Source of the DNA: Nipponacmea schrenckii
Lineage: Eukaryota; Mollusca; Gastropoda; Lottiidae
DNA: 64,000 bases
NCBI GenBank assembly: GCA_030562195.1
Contig: CM060200.1
Coordinates: 17,980,001 to 18,044,000 of the forward strand
Direction of reading: 5' to 3'
Part shown: positions 48,174 through 60,397 of the stretch, piece by piece
Layout of the letters: each line of letters opens with the position of its first letter
Numbering within the stretch: the first letter of the stretch is position 1
Made by a program: the position numbers and the translations under genes
Notes under the pieces: generated by a model
Seen by the model: only the letters and a program-made list of their open reading frames with translations
Database searches by the model: none
What the model was told of the DNA's origin: nothing

Positions 48174-50800
48174 CTTATAAAGAAAGATCTTCCGAAGATG
48201 TTGTTGTCAACAACTTCGGTAGAAAACTACTTGACTTATGTAAATCAACTGGTTGTCTGATTGCAAATGGCCGACTGGGATCGGTCTCTAATTCGGGTAA
48301 ATTTACTTTCAACTCCTCACGAGGTTCCAGTGTCATTGACTATGTTTTAGCTGAACCCCTTTCATTTGAATATTTATTTAATTTTACTGTTGAAAACGAA
48401 CCAGAGTTTTCTGACCACTGTGCATTAATTATCCTTTGGTTTAAACTATCATTTTGAAATTGTGAACTTAAAAACCAAATTGAAAAGTAACGAGTGGTTC
48501 GATTCTAATTGTAGGAATGCAAGGTTTAAATTCAACCGAAGCAGAAATAGATTCTTAAAGACGCGTACAAGTTATGACAGATTGATTTTCTGTGAACACA
48601 GAAAAACGTTCAATCGAACTAAACGACGAGCCAAATTTATTTTTGGAAAAAAACTTGGTAGACGAATCAGTGCTCTACACAAGTCAAATTCAAAAGAATT
48701 TTGGAAATCCTTGAAAACTTCCAAGAGAATAATTCGAAAATCGAGATTAACTTCTACTGATTTCTTTAATCATTTCAGTGCGTTATATGATAATCGATCC
48801 GATGTCAATTATGGTACCTTTAGAAACGCCAATTATATATGCATTGAACCACTTGACAGCGAAATTACCTCTGAGGAGGTTTTGTTTGCCATTCGTAAAC
48901 TGAAGTATGACAAAATTTGTGGTCCAGATCAAATTTGTAATGAATTTTTCATTGAAAGTTCAGACATCTTACTTCCGTTTCTACGCAAAGTTTTTAATAT
49001 AATTTTCAACTCAGGTTGCTACCCGAAAATTTGGTGTAGTAGTATCATAGTTCCAGTGCCAAAAAGTGGTGACCCCAACATGGTTGATAACTATCGCGGG
49101 ATTTGTGTCATTAATATATTTGCTAAATTATTTTCAACTATTTTGAATCGCCGACTCACCAAATGGTGCGAAACCAATGAGCTCCTTGATAATGTCAATT
49201 CGGATTTAGGGCCCATAGGAGTACTGTGGATGCAATATTTGTTCAAGATGGAATAATTAGCCATTCTCTCAACAATAAGAAAAAATTAATATGTGCTTTT
49301 ATCGACCTTAAGAAAGCTTTCGACTATGTTGACAGGCAACTTTTATTATTTAAGTTAAACTCACTTGGAGTTAGTTGTAAAATTATAAAAATGATCAAAT
49401 CCATGTACCAAGATGTTAATTCAATTGTGAGGTTCAATGGTTCTTTGTCAGACCAGTTCTCTAGTCATACGGGAGTTAAGCAGGGGGAACCTCTGTCCCC
49501 TCTGCTTTTCCTGATATTTATCAACGATGTCCATGATTTTCTTTGTAACGACAATCCTGATTACGTAAAGATTGGTGATTTATTGGTTTATTTATTGCTT
49601 TTTGCTGATGACACAGCACTTTTTGCAAATTCTGCTTCAGCAATCCAAATATTGTTAGATAAATTTAGTCAGTATTGTCGCACATGGAATCTTGAAATTA
49701 ATGTTAACAAGTCCAAAGTTGTCATTTTTCATCGTGGTAAACTTTCTGAGAGTTATAAATTCAAATTGGAATCTACCAATCTCGAAATAGTCAATGAGTA
49801 TATTTATCTTGGTATCCTCTTTTCCCAGAATGGGAAGTTCCATCGCGCGCAAAAGAGAATTGCAATCCAAGGTAGAAAGGCGCTTGGCTCTCTCATTTCT
49901 TTGTTAAAATCCTCATATTTGAATATATCTAGCAAATGTTTGCTATTCAAATCTACAGTAATATCTGTACTTTCATACGCTTCCGAAGTCTGGGGTCTGC
50001 TTCCAGGTAATACTCTGGAAAATATCCAAAATGATTTTGTGAGGTACATCCTCCGTCTAGGAAAAGGCACGCCGCTAGCAGCAGCATTAGGTGAAGTTGG
50101 CCTTTTTCCATTGTCAATATCGCGCAAAATTACGTTCCTAAAATTCTGGTATAAAATTGTTTGCTCTCATAACCCTTTGATTTGTGGGGTATATAAAATT
50201 CTGTGTCAGGATGAAATGAATGGCAAGCACAATTGGGTTTCTGGTATTAAATCTCTTCTCAATGAACTCGGGCTAACGTTCGTTTTTGAGAACCCTCAAC
50301 TCTTCAACCCTTTGGAAATTAAAAGGCGAACTGAGGACCAATATCTTCAAATTTGGCGCTCTAATCTCGAAAAGTCTAGTAAGCTCAGATTCTATAAAAA
50401 TTATAAATCTTCGCTCGAGTTCGAATCATATCTTGATGCAAATATCTGCGACAAATTTAAATTACTAATTTGTAAATTTCGTGTCGGAAATCTGAAACTT
50501 CAGATCGAAATAGGTCGGTACAGTAAAACCGCTCGTGAGAAGAGATATTGTTTGTGTTGCAAGTCTCAGTAAATTGAAGACGAATATCATTTCCTTCTAT
50601 GTTGTCAAACTTATAATTCAATTCGTCGTAAGCTTTTCCATCGTCAATTTTGGTCTTGTCCTTCGCTATACAAAATGAACAGATTAATGTCGCCACGATC
50701 AGAAAGAGAACTGTTAAATCTAGGTAAATTTATCTCTCAAGCTAGTTTCACTAGAAAACAAATTTTAGGTGAATAAAATTGTTACTATGGTTTGCCTGTT
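48174..50800 (+). pseudogene. Non-LTR retrotransposon (LINE) ORF2, 5'-truncated and frameshifted
   Basis: 48174-48455 encodes the C-terminal end of an AP-endonuclease ('NNFGRKLLDLCKSTGCLIAN', 'SSVIDYVLAEP', 'FSDHCALI'). 48456-49256, in another frame, has the linker and first RT blocks ('KICGPDQICNEFF', 'SIIVPVPKSGDP'). 49226-50572 has the catalytic RT: 'AFIDLKKAFDYVD' (motif A), 'GVKQGEPLSPLLFLIFINDV' and 'LLLFADDTALFA' (FADD). Near the end a CCHC-like cluster is split by an in-frame TAA at 50570, and 'EDEYHFLLCC' continues beyond. The core active-site residues are present, but two frame changes, the nonsense codon and loss of most of the endonuclease make it inactive. The 3' tail is a TAA repeat, as in I-like elements, but clade is uncertain. 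Confidence 0.85.
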
Positions 50801-50877
50801 TGTAAATTTCTTAATTGTAATGTTCTTTTTTGTCTATTTGTTTGTACACTGTATATACGTTTGAATTTGGCTTCGCT

Positions 50878-50878
<1 letters not shown>

Positions 50879-50913
<35 letters not shown>
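50879..50913 (+). repeat. (TAA)n tail of the LINE
   Basis: About 11 TAA/ATA units follow the LINE 3' UTR and precede 'ctctaaacgagttaagtc', after which satellite-associated sequence resumes. Fits an element 3' end. Confidence 0.8.
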
Positions 50914-50915
<2 letters not shown>

Positions 50916-51316
50916 CTCTAAACGAGTTAAGTCTTTGAAGATATTTAAAAAGGCTATAAACACCGTTTCTATGTGTTATTTCTATATAAGAACCATACAT
51001 AGTTTCGTGTGTGTTATTTCTATATAAGAACCATACATAGTTTCCTGTATGTTATTTCTATATAAGAACCATACATAGTTTCCTGTGTGTTATTTCTATG
51101 TAAGAACCATACGTAGTTTCGTGTGTGTTATTTCTATATAAGAACCATATATAGTTTCGTGTGTGTTATTTCTATGTAAGAACCATACATAGTTTCGTGT
51201 GTGTTATTTCTATATAAGAACCATACATAGTTTCGTGTGTGTTATTTCTATGTAAGAACCATACGTAGTTTCCTGTGTGTTATTTCTATGTAAGAACCAT
51301 ACTTAGTTTCGTGTGT
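50914..51316 (+). repeat. Spacer plus 38-bp satellite up to gap 3
   Basis: 50925-50975 matches the spacer at 14890-14950. About nine 38-bp units ('acatagtttcgtgtgtgtta') then follow to the N block. Confidence 0.95.
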
Positions 51317-51816
51317 NNNNNNNNNNNNNNNNNNNNNNNNNNNNNNNNNNNNNNNNNNNNNNNNNNNNNNNNNNNNNNNNNNNNNNNNNNNNNNNNNNNN
51401 NNNNNNNNNNNNNNNNNNNNNNNNNNNNNNNNNNNNNNNNNNNNNNNNNNNNNNNNNNNNNNNNNNNNNNNNNNNNNNNNNNNNNNNNNNNNNNNNNNNN
51501 NNNNNNNNNNNNNNNNNNNNNNNNNNNNNNNNNNNNNNNNNNNNNNNNNNNNNNNNNNNNNNNNNNNNNNNNNNNNNNNNNNNNNNNNNNNNNNNNNNNN
51601 NNNNNNNNNNNNNNNNNNNNNNNNNNNNNNNNNNNNNNNNNNNNNNNNNNNNNNNNNNNNNNNNNNNNNNNNNNNNNNNNNNNNNNNNNNNNNNNNNNNN
51701 NNNNNNNNNNNNNNNNNNNNNNNNNNNNNNNNNNNNNNNNNNNNNNNNNNNNNNNNNNNNNNNNNNNNNNNNNNNNNNNNNNNNNNNNNNNNNNNNNNNN
51801 NNNNNNNNNNNNNNNN
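51317..51816. other. Assembly gap (500 N)
   Basis: Fixed-size placeholder following 38-bp satellite and preceding a 130-bp poly-T run. Confidence 0.99.
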
Positions 51817-51833
51817 ACCGAAACCCCCCCTAA

Positions 51834-51970
<137 letters not shown>

Positions 51971-52039
51971 TCTGGAACCAACACCGGTCGTAGCCAAACA
52001 GGTATGTTAAATCCTCATCTTACAAATGATTTTGCATTT

Positions 52040-52790
52040 CGGATCAATCTGAACCAACTGTCATTTTGTCAATCAATTTGCTTGCTAGATCGACACGATA
52101 GCATGGTAAAATTTAATCTCACTTAAAATGTTCTGATCTGATTGGGACTACAGTAAACTGTCATTGTATCATTCAATCTGCTAGCTAGATAGACACGATA
52201 TTTTAAAATACTCTGATCTAATAGGGACTACAGTAAACTGTCATTGTATCAATCAATCTGCTGGCTAGATAGACACGATAGTTTAAAATACTCTAATCTA
52301 ATTGGGACCACAGTAAACTGTCATTGTATCAATCAATCTGCTAGCTAGATAGACACGATAGTTTAAAATACTCTAATCTAATTGGGACCACAGTAAACTG
52401 CTATTGTATCAATCAATCTGCTAGGTAGATAGACACGATAGCTTAAAACACTCTAATCTAATTGGGACCACAGTAAACTGTCATTGTATCAATCAATCTG
52501 CTAGCTAGATAGACACGATAGTTTAAAATACTCTAATCTAATTGGGACCACAGTAAACTGTCATTGTAACAATCTGCTGGCTAGATAGACACGATAGTTT
52601 AAAATACTCTAATCTAATTGGGACTACAGTAAACTGTCATTGTATCAATCTGCTGGCTAAATATACACGATAGTTGAAAATACTCTAATCTAATAGGGAC
52701 TACAGTAAACTGTCATTCTATCAATCAATCTGCTAGCTATATAGACACGATAGTTGAAAATACTCTTATCTAATTGGGTCCACAGGGTCC
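52040..52790 (+). repeat. 80-bp tandem array, block 1
   Basis: About nine copies of an 80-bp unit containing 'cagtaaactgtcattgtatc', 'aatctgctagctagatagac' and 'ctctaatctaattgggacca'. The part 'aatctgctagctag.t.gaca' is shared with the 62-bp satellites at 2-3.6 and 18-20 kb. Confidence 0.95.
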
Positions 52791-54000
52791 TCTATACTTA
52801 CACTTTACTCCTCTATACTTACACTTTACTCCCACTCTACTTACACTTTACTTCCACTCTACTTACACTTTACTCCCACCCTACTTTTACTTTACTCCCA
52901 CTTTACTTACATTTTACTCCCACTCTACTTACACTTTACTCCCACTCTACTTACACTTTACTCCCACTCTACTTACACTTTACTCCTCTATACTTTTACT
53001 TTACTCCTCTCTACGTACACTTTACTTACACTCTACTTACACTTTACTCCCACCTTACACCCACCTTACTTACACTTTACTCCTCTATACTTACACTTTA
53101 CTCCCACTCTACTTACACTTTACTCCCACTCTACTTACACTTTACTCCCACTCTACTTACACTTTACTCCCACTCTACTTACACTTTACTTCCACTCTAC
53201 TTCCACTTTACTTCCACTCTACTTACACTTTACTTCCACTCTACTTACACTTTACTTACAATCTACTTACAATTTACTCCCACTCTACTTACACTTTACT
53301 CCCATTCTACTTACACTTTACTCCCACTCTACTTACACTTTACTCCTGTATACTTACACTTTACTCCCACCCTACTTACATCTTACCTCCACTCTACTTA
53401 CACTTTACTCCACTCTACTTACACTTTACTCCCACTCTACTTTCACTTTACTCCTACACTACTTTCACTTTACTCCCACTCTACCTACACTTTACTCGCA
53501 CTCTAATTATACTTTATTCCCACTACACTTACACTTTACTTCCAATCTAGTAAACTTTACCCTGACCCTACTTACATTTTATTTCCACTCTAATTATACT
53601 TTACTTCCATTTTACTTACACTTTACTCCCACTCTACTTACACTTTACTCCCACTCTACTTACACTTTACTCCCGCTCTACTTACACTTTACTCCCACTG
53701 AACTTACACTTTACTCCCACTCTACTTACACTTTACTCCCACTATATTTACAGTTTACTCCAATCCTACTTACCCCTTACCTCCACTTTGCTTACTTTTT
53801 ACAACCACTCTACTTACACTTTACTCCCACTCTACTTACACTTTACTCCCACTCTACTTACACTTTACTCCCACTCTACTTACACTTTACTCCCACTCTA
53901 CTTACACTTTACTTCCACTATACTTACACTTTACTCCTACTACACTTACACTTTAGAAGCACTCTACTTACACTTACAACCACTCTACTTACACTTTACT
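52790..54000 (-). repeat. 22-bp array embedded in the 80-bp array
   Basis: About 55 units of the reverse complement of the 37.2-40.7 kb repeat. It is flanked on both sides by 'tcttatctaattgggtccac', which carries two base changes not seen in other 80-bp units. Tyr/Leu/Thr-rich frames (52754-53506, 52774-53550) are artefacts. Confidence 0.95.
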
Positions 54001-54443
54001 CTTATCTAATTGGGTCCACAGTAAACTGTCTTTGTATCATTCAATCTGCTAGCTAGATAGACATGATAGTTAGGACCACAGTAAACTGTCATTGTATCAA
54101 TCAATCTGCTGGCTAGATAGACACGATAGTTTAAAATACTCTAATCTAATTGGGACCACAGTAAACTGTCATTGTATCAATCAATCTGCTAGCTAGATAG
54201 ACACGATAGTTTAAAATACTCTAATCTAATTGGGACTACAGAAAACTGTCATTGTATCAATCAATCTGCTAGCTAGATGGACATGATAGATAAAATACTT
54301 TAATCTATTTGGGACTACAGTAAACTGTCATTGTATCAATCAATCTGCTAGCTAGATGGACATGATAGATAAAATACTCTAATCTATTTGGGACTACAGT
54401 AAACTGTCATTGTATCAATCAATTTGCTGGCTAGATAGACACG
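54000..54443 (+). repeat. 80-bp tandem array, block 2
   Basis: About five and a half units. It ends mid-unit at 'gacacgataatagatcag', where the duplicated PAN-gene intron sequence begins. Confidence 0.95.
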
Positions 54444-54750
54444 ATAATAGATCAGGTATTTCTGTCTTTTTATCTTCTCTAACACAGATTAGATCAGGTA
54501 TTCCAGTCTTTTTATCTTCTCTATCACAGATTAGATCAGGTATTCCTGTCTTTTTATCTTCTCTAACACAGATTAGATCAGGTATTCCTGTCTTTTTATC
54601 TTCTCTAACATAGATTAGATCAGGTATTCCTGTCTTTTTATCTTCTCTAACACAGATTAGATCCGGTATTCCTGTCTTTTTATCTTCTCTAACATAGATT
54701 AGATCAGGTATTCCAGTCTTTTTATCTTCTCTAACATAGATTAGATCACT
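54444..54750 (+). repeat. 42-bp repeat, inverted copy of PAN-gene intron 1
   Basis: About seven units, the reverse complement of 41065-41270. The signal-peptide exon expected to the left is missing and is replaced by the 80-bp array. Confidence 0.95.
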
Positions 54751-54793
54751 ATAGTTTTTCAATTTCTATTAGAAATTGTTTATATCTTTTCAG

Positions 54794-55030
54794 AAACATG
54801 TACGTTCAAAAGAACGCCGGATACAACTGGGTTAGGTGATGGAGAGTTTAAAGGTCAGAAGACTATAGATCAATGTGAAGAGGCGTGCCGAGTTGACAGT
54901 TCTTGTGTGGCGATTTATCATCAAAATCCCATATGTTATTTCGCTTTAGATGAGCGGACAAGTTCTCGAACAGGGACAATACATTCTTTAAAAGTATGCA
55001 CGCCTGATACAACTGTCCCAACAACACAGG
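54794..55030 (+). pseudogene. PAN/apple-like exon, inverted duplicate lacking signal-peptide exon
   Basis: A 237-bp phase 1-1 exon with intact acceptor ('atatcttttcag') and donor ('gtaagtatg'). It is open throughout with all six cysteines, and near-identical to 40779-41015 on the other strand. Flanking intron pieces (42-bp repeats left, 22-bp array right) came with it. With no upstream start or signal exon in the window, it is best read as a gene fragment, though the intact coding frame means it could still be spliced into another transcript. Confidence 0.7.
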
Positions 55031-55084
55031 GTAAGTATGTCACTAGCTTTACAACCTCTAATATCTTGGCTACAATTCAATTAA

Positions 55085-55967
55085 ACCTTCTAACTTACTC
55101 TACTTACATTTTACTCCCACTCTACTTACACTTTACTTCCACTCTACTTACTCTTTACTCCCACTCTACTTACACTTTACTTCCACTATACTTACACTTT
55201 AATCCCACTATACTTACACTTTACTCCCAATCTACTTACACTTTACTCCCACTCTACTTACACTTTACTCCCACTCTACTTACACTTTACTCCCACTCTA
55301 CTTACACTTTACTTCCACTCTACTTACACTTTACTCCCACTCTACTTACACTTTACTTCCACTCTACTTACACTTTACTCCCACTCTACTTACACTTTAC
55401 TCCCACTCTACTTACACTTTACTCCCACTCTACTTACACTTTACTTCCACTATACTTACACTTTACTCCTACTATACTTACACTTTACTCCTACTATACT
55501 TACACTTTACTCCCACTCTACTTACACTTTACTCCCACTCTACTTACACTTTACTCCCACTCTACTTACACTTTACTCCCACTCTACATTTTACTCAAAT
55601 ATACTTACAATTTACTCCACTTAACTTACAATTTACTCCTACTTCACTTACGCTTTACTCCTCTATACTTACACTTTATTACTCTATACTTACACTTTAC
55701 TTCCACTCTACTTACACTTTACTTCCACTCTACTTACACTTTACTCCTCTATACTTACAATTTACTCCACTTATTTACAATTTACTCCTACTTCACTTAC
55801 GCTTTACTCCTCTATACTTACACTTTACTTACACTTTACTCCCACTATACTCCAAAACTACTTACAATTTACTCCCACTCTACTTACCCTTTACTCCCAC
55901 TGTACTCACACTTTACTCCCACTCTACTTACACTTTACCTCCACTCTACTTACACTTTACTCCTCTG
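55085..55967 (-). repeat. 22-bp array downstream of the duplicated exon
   Basis: About 40 units, reverse complement of the 37.2-40.7 kb repeat, with decayed units toward 55600-55850. Confidence 0.95.
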
Positions 55968-56260
55968 CCATAATATCTGGGGGCGATGAACAAATTACAA
56001 ATGCCTCATCTGATACTTTTTATTAAAAATAGCTCGTTCACTGCAATATAAATTTATATAATATAACCCTCGGGTAAATATTAACAAAATATTATATTTA
56101 TCATTATCAATAATCAGTATTTAAAATGTACATGTAATGTAATAAACAGCTTTGACTTACAAACTATTGGCACCATATGAAAACACCCCAAAATTGTGTA
56201 AAAATATCTTGGAATTTCTGTAACACAAATATATAAATCTTTTATTCAGTTAGCTAGATA
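55967..56260. other. Unassigned spacer
   Basis: AT-rich, nothing recognised. Separates the 22-bp array from block 3 of the 80-bp array. Confidence 0.4.
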
Positions 56261-57370
56261 GACACGATATCAATCAATCTGCTAGCTAGATGGACATGAT
56301 AGTTTAAAATACTCTAATCTAATTGGGACCACAGTAAACTGTTATTGTATCAATCAATCTGTTAGCTAGATGGACATGCTAGTTTAAAATGCACTAATCT
56401 AATTGGGACCACAGTAGACTATCATTGTATCAATCAATCTGATAGCTACATAGACACGATAGTTTAAAACACTCTAATCTAATTGGGACCACAGTAAACT
56501 GTCATTGTATCAATCAATCTGCTAGCTAGATAGACACGATAGTTTAAAATACTCTAATCTAATTGGGACCACAGTAAACTGTCATTGTATCAATCAATCT
56601 GCTGGCTAGATGGACACGATAGTTTAAAATACACTAATCCAATTAGGACCACAGTAAACTGTCATTGTATCAATCAATCTGCTGGCTAGATAGACACGAT
56701 AGTTTAAAATACTCTAATCTAATTGGGACCACAGTAAACTGTCATTGTATCAATCAATCTGCTAGCTAGATAGACACGATAGTTTAAAATACTCTAATCT
56801 AATTGGGACCACAGTAAACTGTCATTGTATCAATCAATCTGCTAGCTAGATAGACACGATAGTTTAAAATACTCTAATCTAATTGGGACCCACAGTAAAC
56901 TGTCATTCTATCAATCAATCTGTTAGCTAGATAGACACGATAGTATAAATAAATACTCTAATCTAATTGGGACCACAGTAAACTGTCATTGTATCAATCA
57001 ATCTGCTGCCTAGATAGATACGATAGTTTAAAATGCTCTAATCTAATTGGGACTACAGTAAACTGTCATTGTACCATTCAATCTGCTAAATAGATGGACA
57101 CGATAGTTTAAAATACACTAATCTAATTGGGACCCACAGTAAACTGTCAATGTATCAATCAATCTGCTAGCTAGATAGACATGATAGTTTAAAATACTCT
57201 AATCTAATTGGGACTACAGTAAACTGTCATTGTATCAATCAATCTGTTAGCTAGATGGACACGATGGTTTAAAATACTCTAATCTAATTGGGACTACAGT
57301 AAACTGTCAATGTATCAATCAATCTGCTAGCTAGATAGACACGATAGTTTACAATACTCTAATCTAATTG
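56260..57370 (+). repeat. 80-bp tandem array, block 3
   Basis: About 14 copies of the same 80-bp unit as blocks 1 and 2. Confidence 0.97.
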
Positions 57371-57564
57371 ATTTTGAAATTAGCATTCAAATTGGCTATT
57401 TGAATTCTTGACAACACTGCCACTTAGATAAACAAACCGTTAGGCTATTTTAAACATGACGTACATGACTACATGACGTCAACAATAACAATAATCATAA
57501 TATATGATTTGGCATATGAAAATATTAGGGGTGGTTTTTGGCATATGGAGTCTCTAGCAGAACA
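57370..57564 (-). mobile_element. Candidate partial 3' LTR of the Pao/BEL element
   Basis: On the minus strand the Pao coding end is followed by a short purine tract ('ggtgggagga', 57574-57565) and then 'TGTTCTGCTAGAG' from 57564. This is the expected polypurine tract and LTR start for a BEL/Pao element. The other LTR is not in the window, so the LTR's extent cannot be confirmed. The 80-bp array begins at the far side. Confidence 0.45.
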
Positions 57565-57583
57565 TCCTCCCACCGATGAGGCG

Positions 57584-59890
57584 CTAGTCCTCATCCAAAT
57601 CCGACTGATTTGCAGGTAAAATGACACATATTTTAGTTACAGGCCCATTATATTCAGAGTCTTTAGTTTTGAACTTAACGTTTCTCACACGATTGTCAGT
57701 TCCAGGGTATACTTCTAATATTCTTCCTAAAGTCCACTTTCCACGAATACTATTCGGATTTTTGACTATTACGATGTCATTTACACAAACATTACGTTTT
57801 TCAGTGTTCCATTTCTTTCGCGGTACTAATAATTGAAAAACATCTCTATTCCATTGTTTCCAAAAAGAGTCAACTAATTGTTGAACAAATTCTACACGGT
57901 GTCTTGGATTTTTAGTTTCACGAAAGGGTCCTTGTGGTACATAACTTGACGCACGATCTAACAGAATATCATTAGGACATATATAAGAACCCTCATCAGG
58001 ATCATTCGGTATTCTTCCTATAGGACGTTGATTGACAAGGTTAGCACATTCAAGTAAATAAGTATAAAGTTCAAATGGAGTCAATCATTGTTCACCAATA
58101 GATTTCTTCAGGGTAGTTTTACAAACTTTCACCATTGATTCAGCACAACCATTTTGATGTGGGGCAGCAGGCGTAGTAAATTTCCACGTCATTCGGTTTT
58201 CAGAACAGAAGTCTTTTAAAGTTTCTTCATCAAATCCTTTGATTATGTTTCTTAATTCTTTTTCAGCACCAACGAGTTGAGAACCATTATCACTTAATTT
58301 TAAAGCAGGTGTTCTTCTTATTGTGAAAAATCTTCTTAAATCTTGTAAAAACTCCATGGTCGAATAATCCACAGCAAGTTCTAAATGAACAGATCTGGTA
58401 TTCAAACGAGTAAATAATACACCATAATGTTTAGCAATTTTGTTTCTACAAATTCTGACATTATAAGGACCGAAATAATCAACAGCATTGTAATAGAAAG
58501 GCGGTGTAAATGGCGCTAAACGAATTTTAGGCAAGTCCATCATAAATTGATTTTCAGTTTTGTGTTCAAACTGTTTACATACAATACATTTATGTTTTAC
58601 AGTTGTAGTCAGTTTATGAACTTTCAGTATCCAATATTTTCTTCTAACTTTAGCAGCAGTAGCCGCAATTCCTATATGACCATTATTATGTATCTGATGA
58701 GTTATTAAAAGTGATCTTCGATGATCATTTGGTACCAAAGCAGGATGTTTAGATTCATAGGGGACGACAGCATCTTTCAATCTACCTCCTACGCGTAATA
58801 TTCCATCTCCATCTGTAAATGGTAAATGATTTAGGCTCTCCCTTTTGTTGTCGATCAGTTAGACTAAGTTGAGCACGCTTAATCCAATAATTTTCAGAGT
58901 AAACCAGTTCTTCAGCAGATAAAGCATCTTTTCTTTCAACCATGTTTCTTTTTTTAGGAGATAAATAAATCTAAAACATAAGCAGTAACTCGTATAAATG
59001 TGACGAATAGTTATTACAGTCTACAATATCTTCTTTAACAGTTACAGAATTAACCGATTTACAAACTTCAATTTCCAAATCAGTGTTAGTCATTCTAATA
59101 GTGTTGGTTGGCCAATTTTCTTCTTCCTCTAATAAAAAACTTTTCTCAGTTAATTGACTAGCAGGTATACCAAGTGCAATATCATCAGCTACATTTCGTT
59201 CTTCTGAACGAATGTGATACCATTGAGAAGGATCTGTTGTATTCTGTATTTCACCAATTCTAGATGAGACTAAAGGTTTGTTTTTTCTGGCAAGAACTAT
59301 CATACTGTCTGTCAGGAAAATAGTTTTCTCAATCTTTAGTCTTTTATCTTCCATAAAGACGAGTGGACAATACTGCAGCTTGCAGTTCTAGACGAGGTAT
59401 TGTAAGTTTCTTCAAAGGTGTCACTCTAGATTTAGCAGCAATAAACCTTACAGCGTATTTATTGGAGTTGGTATTCCATCTCAGGTAAGAACAGGTACCA
59501 AAAGCTTCTTCAGATGCATCAGAAAATATACAAAGTTCAGGTGAGTTAACAGCTTCTGGAGGTGCCAAACACCTTTCAAATTCTATACCATTTATATAGC
59601 AAACAGATTTAACCATTCGGATTGTAAATCCCATTCTAAACCAAGTTGCCACAATTTCCGTATTCTGATCTTCAAACGTACCAAAAATGGAGCAGCAAAA
59701 CCAATTGGATCAAATAGTCTAGAAATTTGACTCAAAATTCTTCTTTTCGTCAAACAAAAAGGAACATTAGATTTTTCAGCAAATCCAATCTTAACTTTAT
59801 ATGAAAAAGTGTCTCTATTATTATTCCAGACGATTCCTAGAACCCTTTCTTCATTGAAATCAGTCAATAGTTTCAAATCTTGATTCTCAG
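57584..59890 (-). pseudogene. Pao/BEL retrotransposon pol, 3' half (RT end, RNase H, integrase, DUF5641)
   Basis: Minus-strand order: 59876-59592 has the post-palm RT segment ('RRILSQISRLFDPIGFAAPF'). 59652-59344 has the RNase H start ('IFSDASEEAFGTCSYLRW', 'LTIPRLELQAAVLS'). 59354-58971 has the RNase H end ('SSRIGEIQNTTDPSQWYHI'). 58830-58088 has the integrase, with an HHCC-type zinc finger ('HQIHNNGHIG', 'CIVCKQF') and D,D,E core ('NAVDYFGPY', 'KLSDNGSQLVG', 'GCAESMVK'). After an in-frame TGA (58087-58085) the same frame continues to a DUF5641-like C-terminus (57584). Gag, protease and RT palm are missing. At least four frame breaks occur, near 58820, 58975, 59350 and 59620. Inactive. It is truncated exactly where the Polinton-like sequence begins. 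Confidence 0.85.
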
Positions 59891-59965
59891 CTCCGAGCTA
59901 CCGGATATCTGTAAGCTCTATTACTACTATTTGACCACCCGCCCTCCCTTTTAAATAACCAAAAA

Positions 59966-60397
59966 ATGTCTTTAATAAACATTCACTCCCCTACAACTTA
60001 TTTCGGATCAGGAGACATTCAAAAATCTCTAACTAAACTTCCCGGTTTTCCATGAGCTAAATATAAAGGTGGGAAACATCTTCCAGGTCATAATTACACT
60101 GGGCCGGTAACTAGGTTAGATTTACGATTGGATGAAAATGATAATCCGAAACCAGGTGAAGAACCTGTTAATAGAGTTGTTGTTGCTGCACTCAAACACG
60201 ACAAACTATACAGAAATGAAGACATACAATTTCGACATGAAGCGGACAAACAAATGATTAAAGAATTAGAATCAATTTCAAATCCTACTTTTAGAGAAAA
60301 AGTTGAAAGAGCATTAATCATAAGATTATTAAAATCAAAAATGAAATTGGGTATGGGAATAGCAGATGAAATTCACAAAGAATTCAGAAAAACTTAA
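59966..60397 (+). pseudogene. Polinton/adintovirus-like phospholipase A2-like domain
   Basis: ATG at 59966. A glycine/proline-rich segment ('PGHNYTGP') resembling a calcium-binding loop is followed by the 'ALKHDKLY' box, with the His-Asp pair and later Tyr of the PLA2-like fold found in parvovirus VP1 and in some adintoviruses/Polintons, then a charged helical tail ('RHEADKQMIKEL'). An in-frame TGA at 60053-60055 separates the start from the domain, and a TAA (60395-60397) ends it. The reading frame continues unchanged into the integrase. In related viruses such domains help particles cross membranes. Here it is a relic, and the function is inference. Confidence 0.6.

Noticed and set aside
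52754..53550. 250-258-codon frames of Tyr/Leu/Thr repeats
   Set aside because: Two overlapping frames of the same 22-bp array; low-complexity artefacts.
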